A stretch of DNA of 5,594 bases from Dehalococcoidia bacterium UBA1123 (GTDB taxonomy: Bacteria > Chloroflexota > Dehalococcoidia > Lucifugimonadales > UBA1123): NCBI GenBank assembly GCA_002313895.1, contig DCAW01000053.1, positions 1-5,594 on the forward strand, in the 5' to 3' direction. Position 1 is the first letter of the stretch; the number at the start of each line of letters is the position of its first letter. The notes under the pieces were generated by a model. It did no database searches and had not been told where the DNA came from. It worked only from the letters and a program-made list of their open reading frames with translations. Below, in pieces: positions 5,593-5,594 of the stretch. Position numbers and translations under genes: made by a program.

Positions 5593-5594
5593 CG

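Overview
The window reads as bacterial chromosomal DNA of moderate GC. A hybrid histidine kinase remnant, a bacterial-luciferase-like (LLM) flavin monooxygenase, an SDR, a GNAT and a VOC protein occur close together, and the GNAT and LLM sequences resemble types common in environmental Chloroflexota (SAR202/Dehalococcoidia-like). That taxonomic placement is inference from recalled family resemblance, not a search result.

Layout. (1) 1-1792, plus strand: remains of a GAF-PAS-HisKA-HATPase-REC hybrid sensor kinase, broken by in-frame stops at 141, 830 and probably 1790 and by frame changes near 606, 1547-1560, 1588 and 1733, with missense loss of ATP-lid glycines. A hairpin at 1797-1820 may be its terminator. 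(2) 1861-4312, minus strand: a compact cluster transcribed LLM monooxygenase (intact, 381 aa) -> GNAT (stop at codon 16) -> SDR (stop at codon 20, replacing a cofactor-loop glycine). Gaps are 27 and 61 nt. (3) 4313-4679: a divergent intergenic region with an inverted repeat, a direct repeat and a plausible plus-strand promoter. (4) 4680-5075, plus strand: a VOC/glyoxalase-fold gene whose middle appears to be read out of frame between two compensating indels. (5) 5076-5442: mostly non-coding, with two tiny minus-strand ORFs that have good ribosome-binding sites, an operator-like repeat cluster, and a clear minus-strand intrinsic terminator at 5379-5406. (6) 5443-5592, minus strand: the C-terminal 49 residues of an unidentified protein that continues past the right edge.

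The main story is decay. Of the five recognisable gene families, only the LLM monooxygenase is clearly whole. The SDR and GNAT are each one nonsense codon from intact and look recently inactivated, while the kinase carries many lesions and looks older. The intact 381-codon LLM frame argues against a generally error-ridden assembly, although several kinase and VOC lesions are single-base losses in short G or T runs and should be checked against reads. I see no CRISPR array, tRNA, rRNA, insertion sequence or recognisable new defence-type system.
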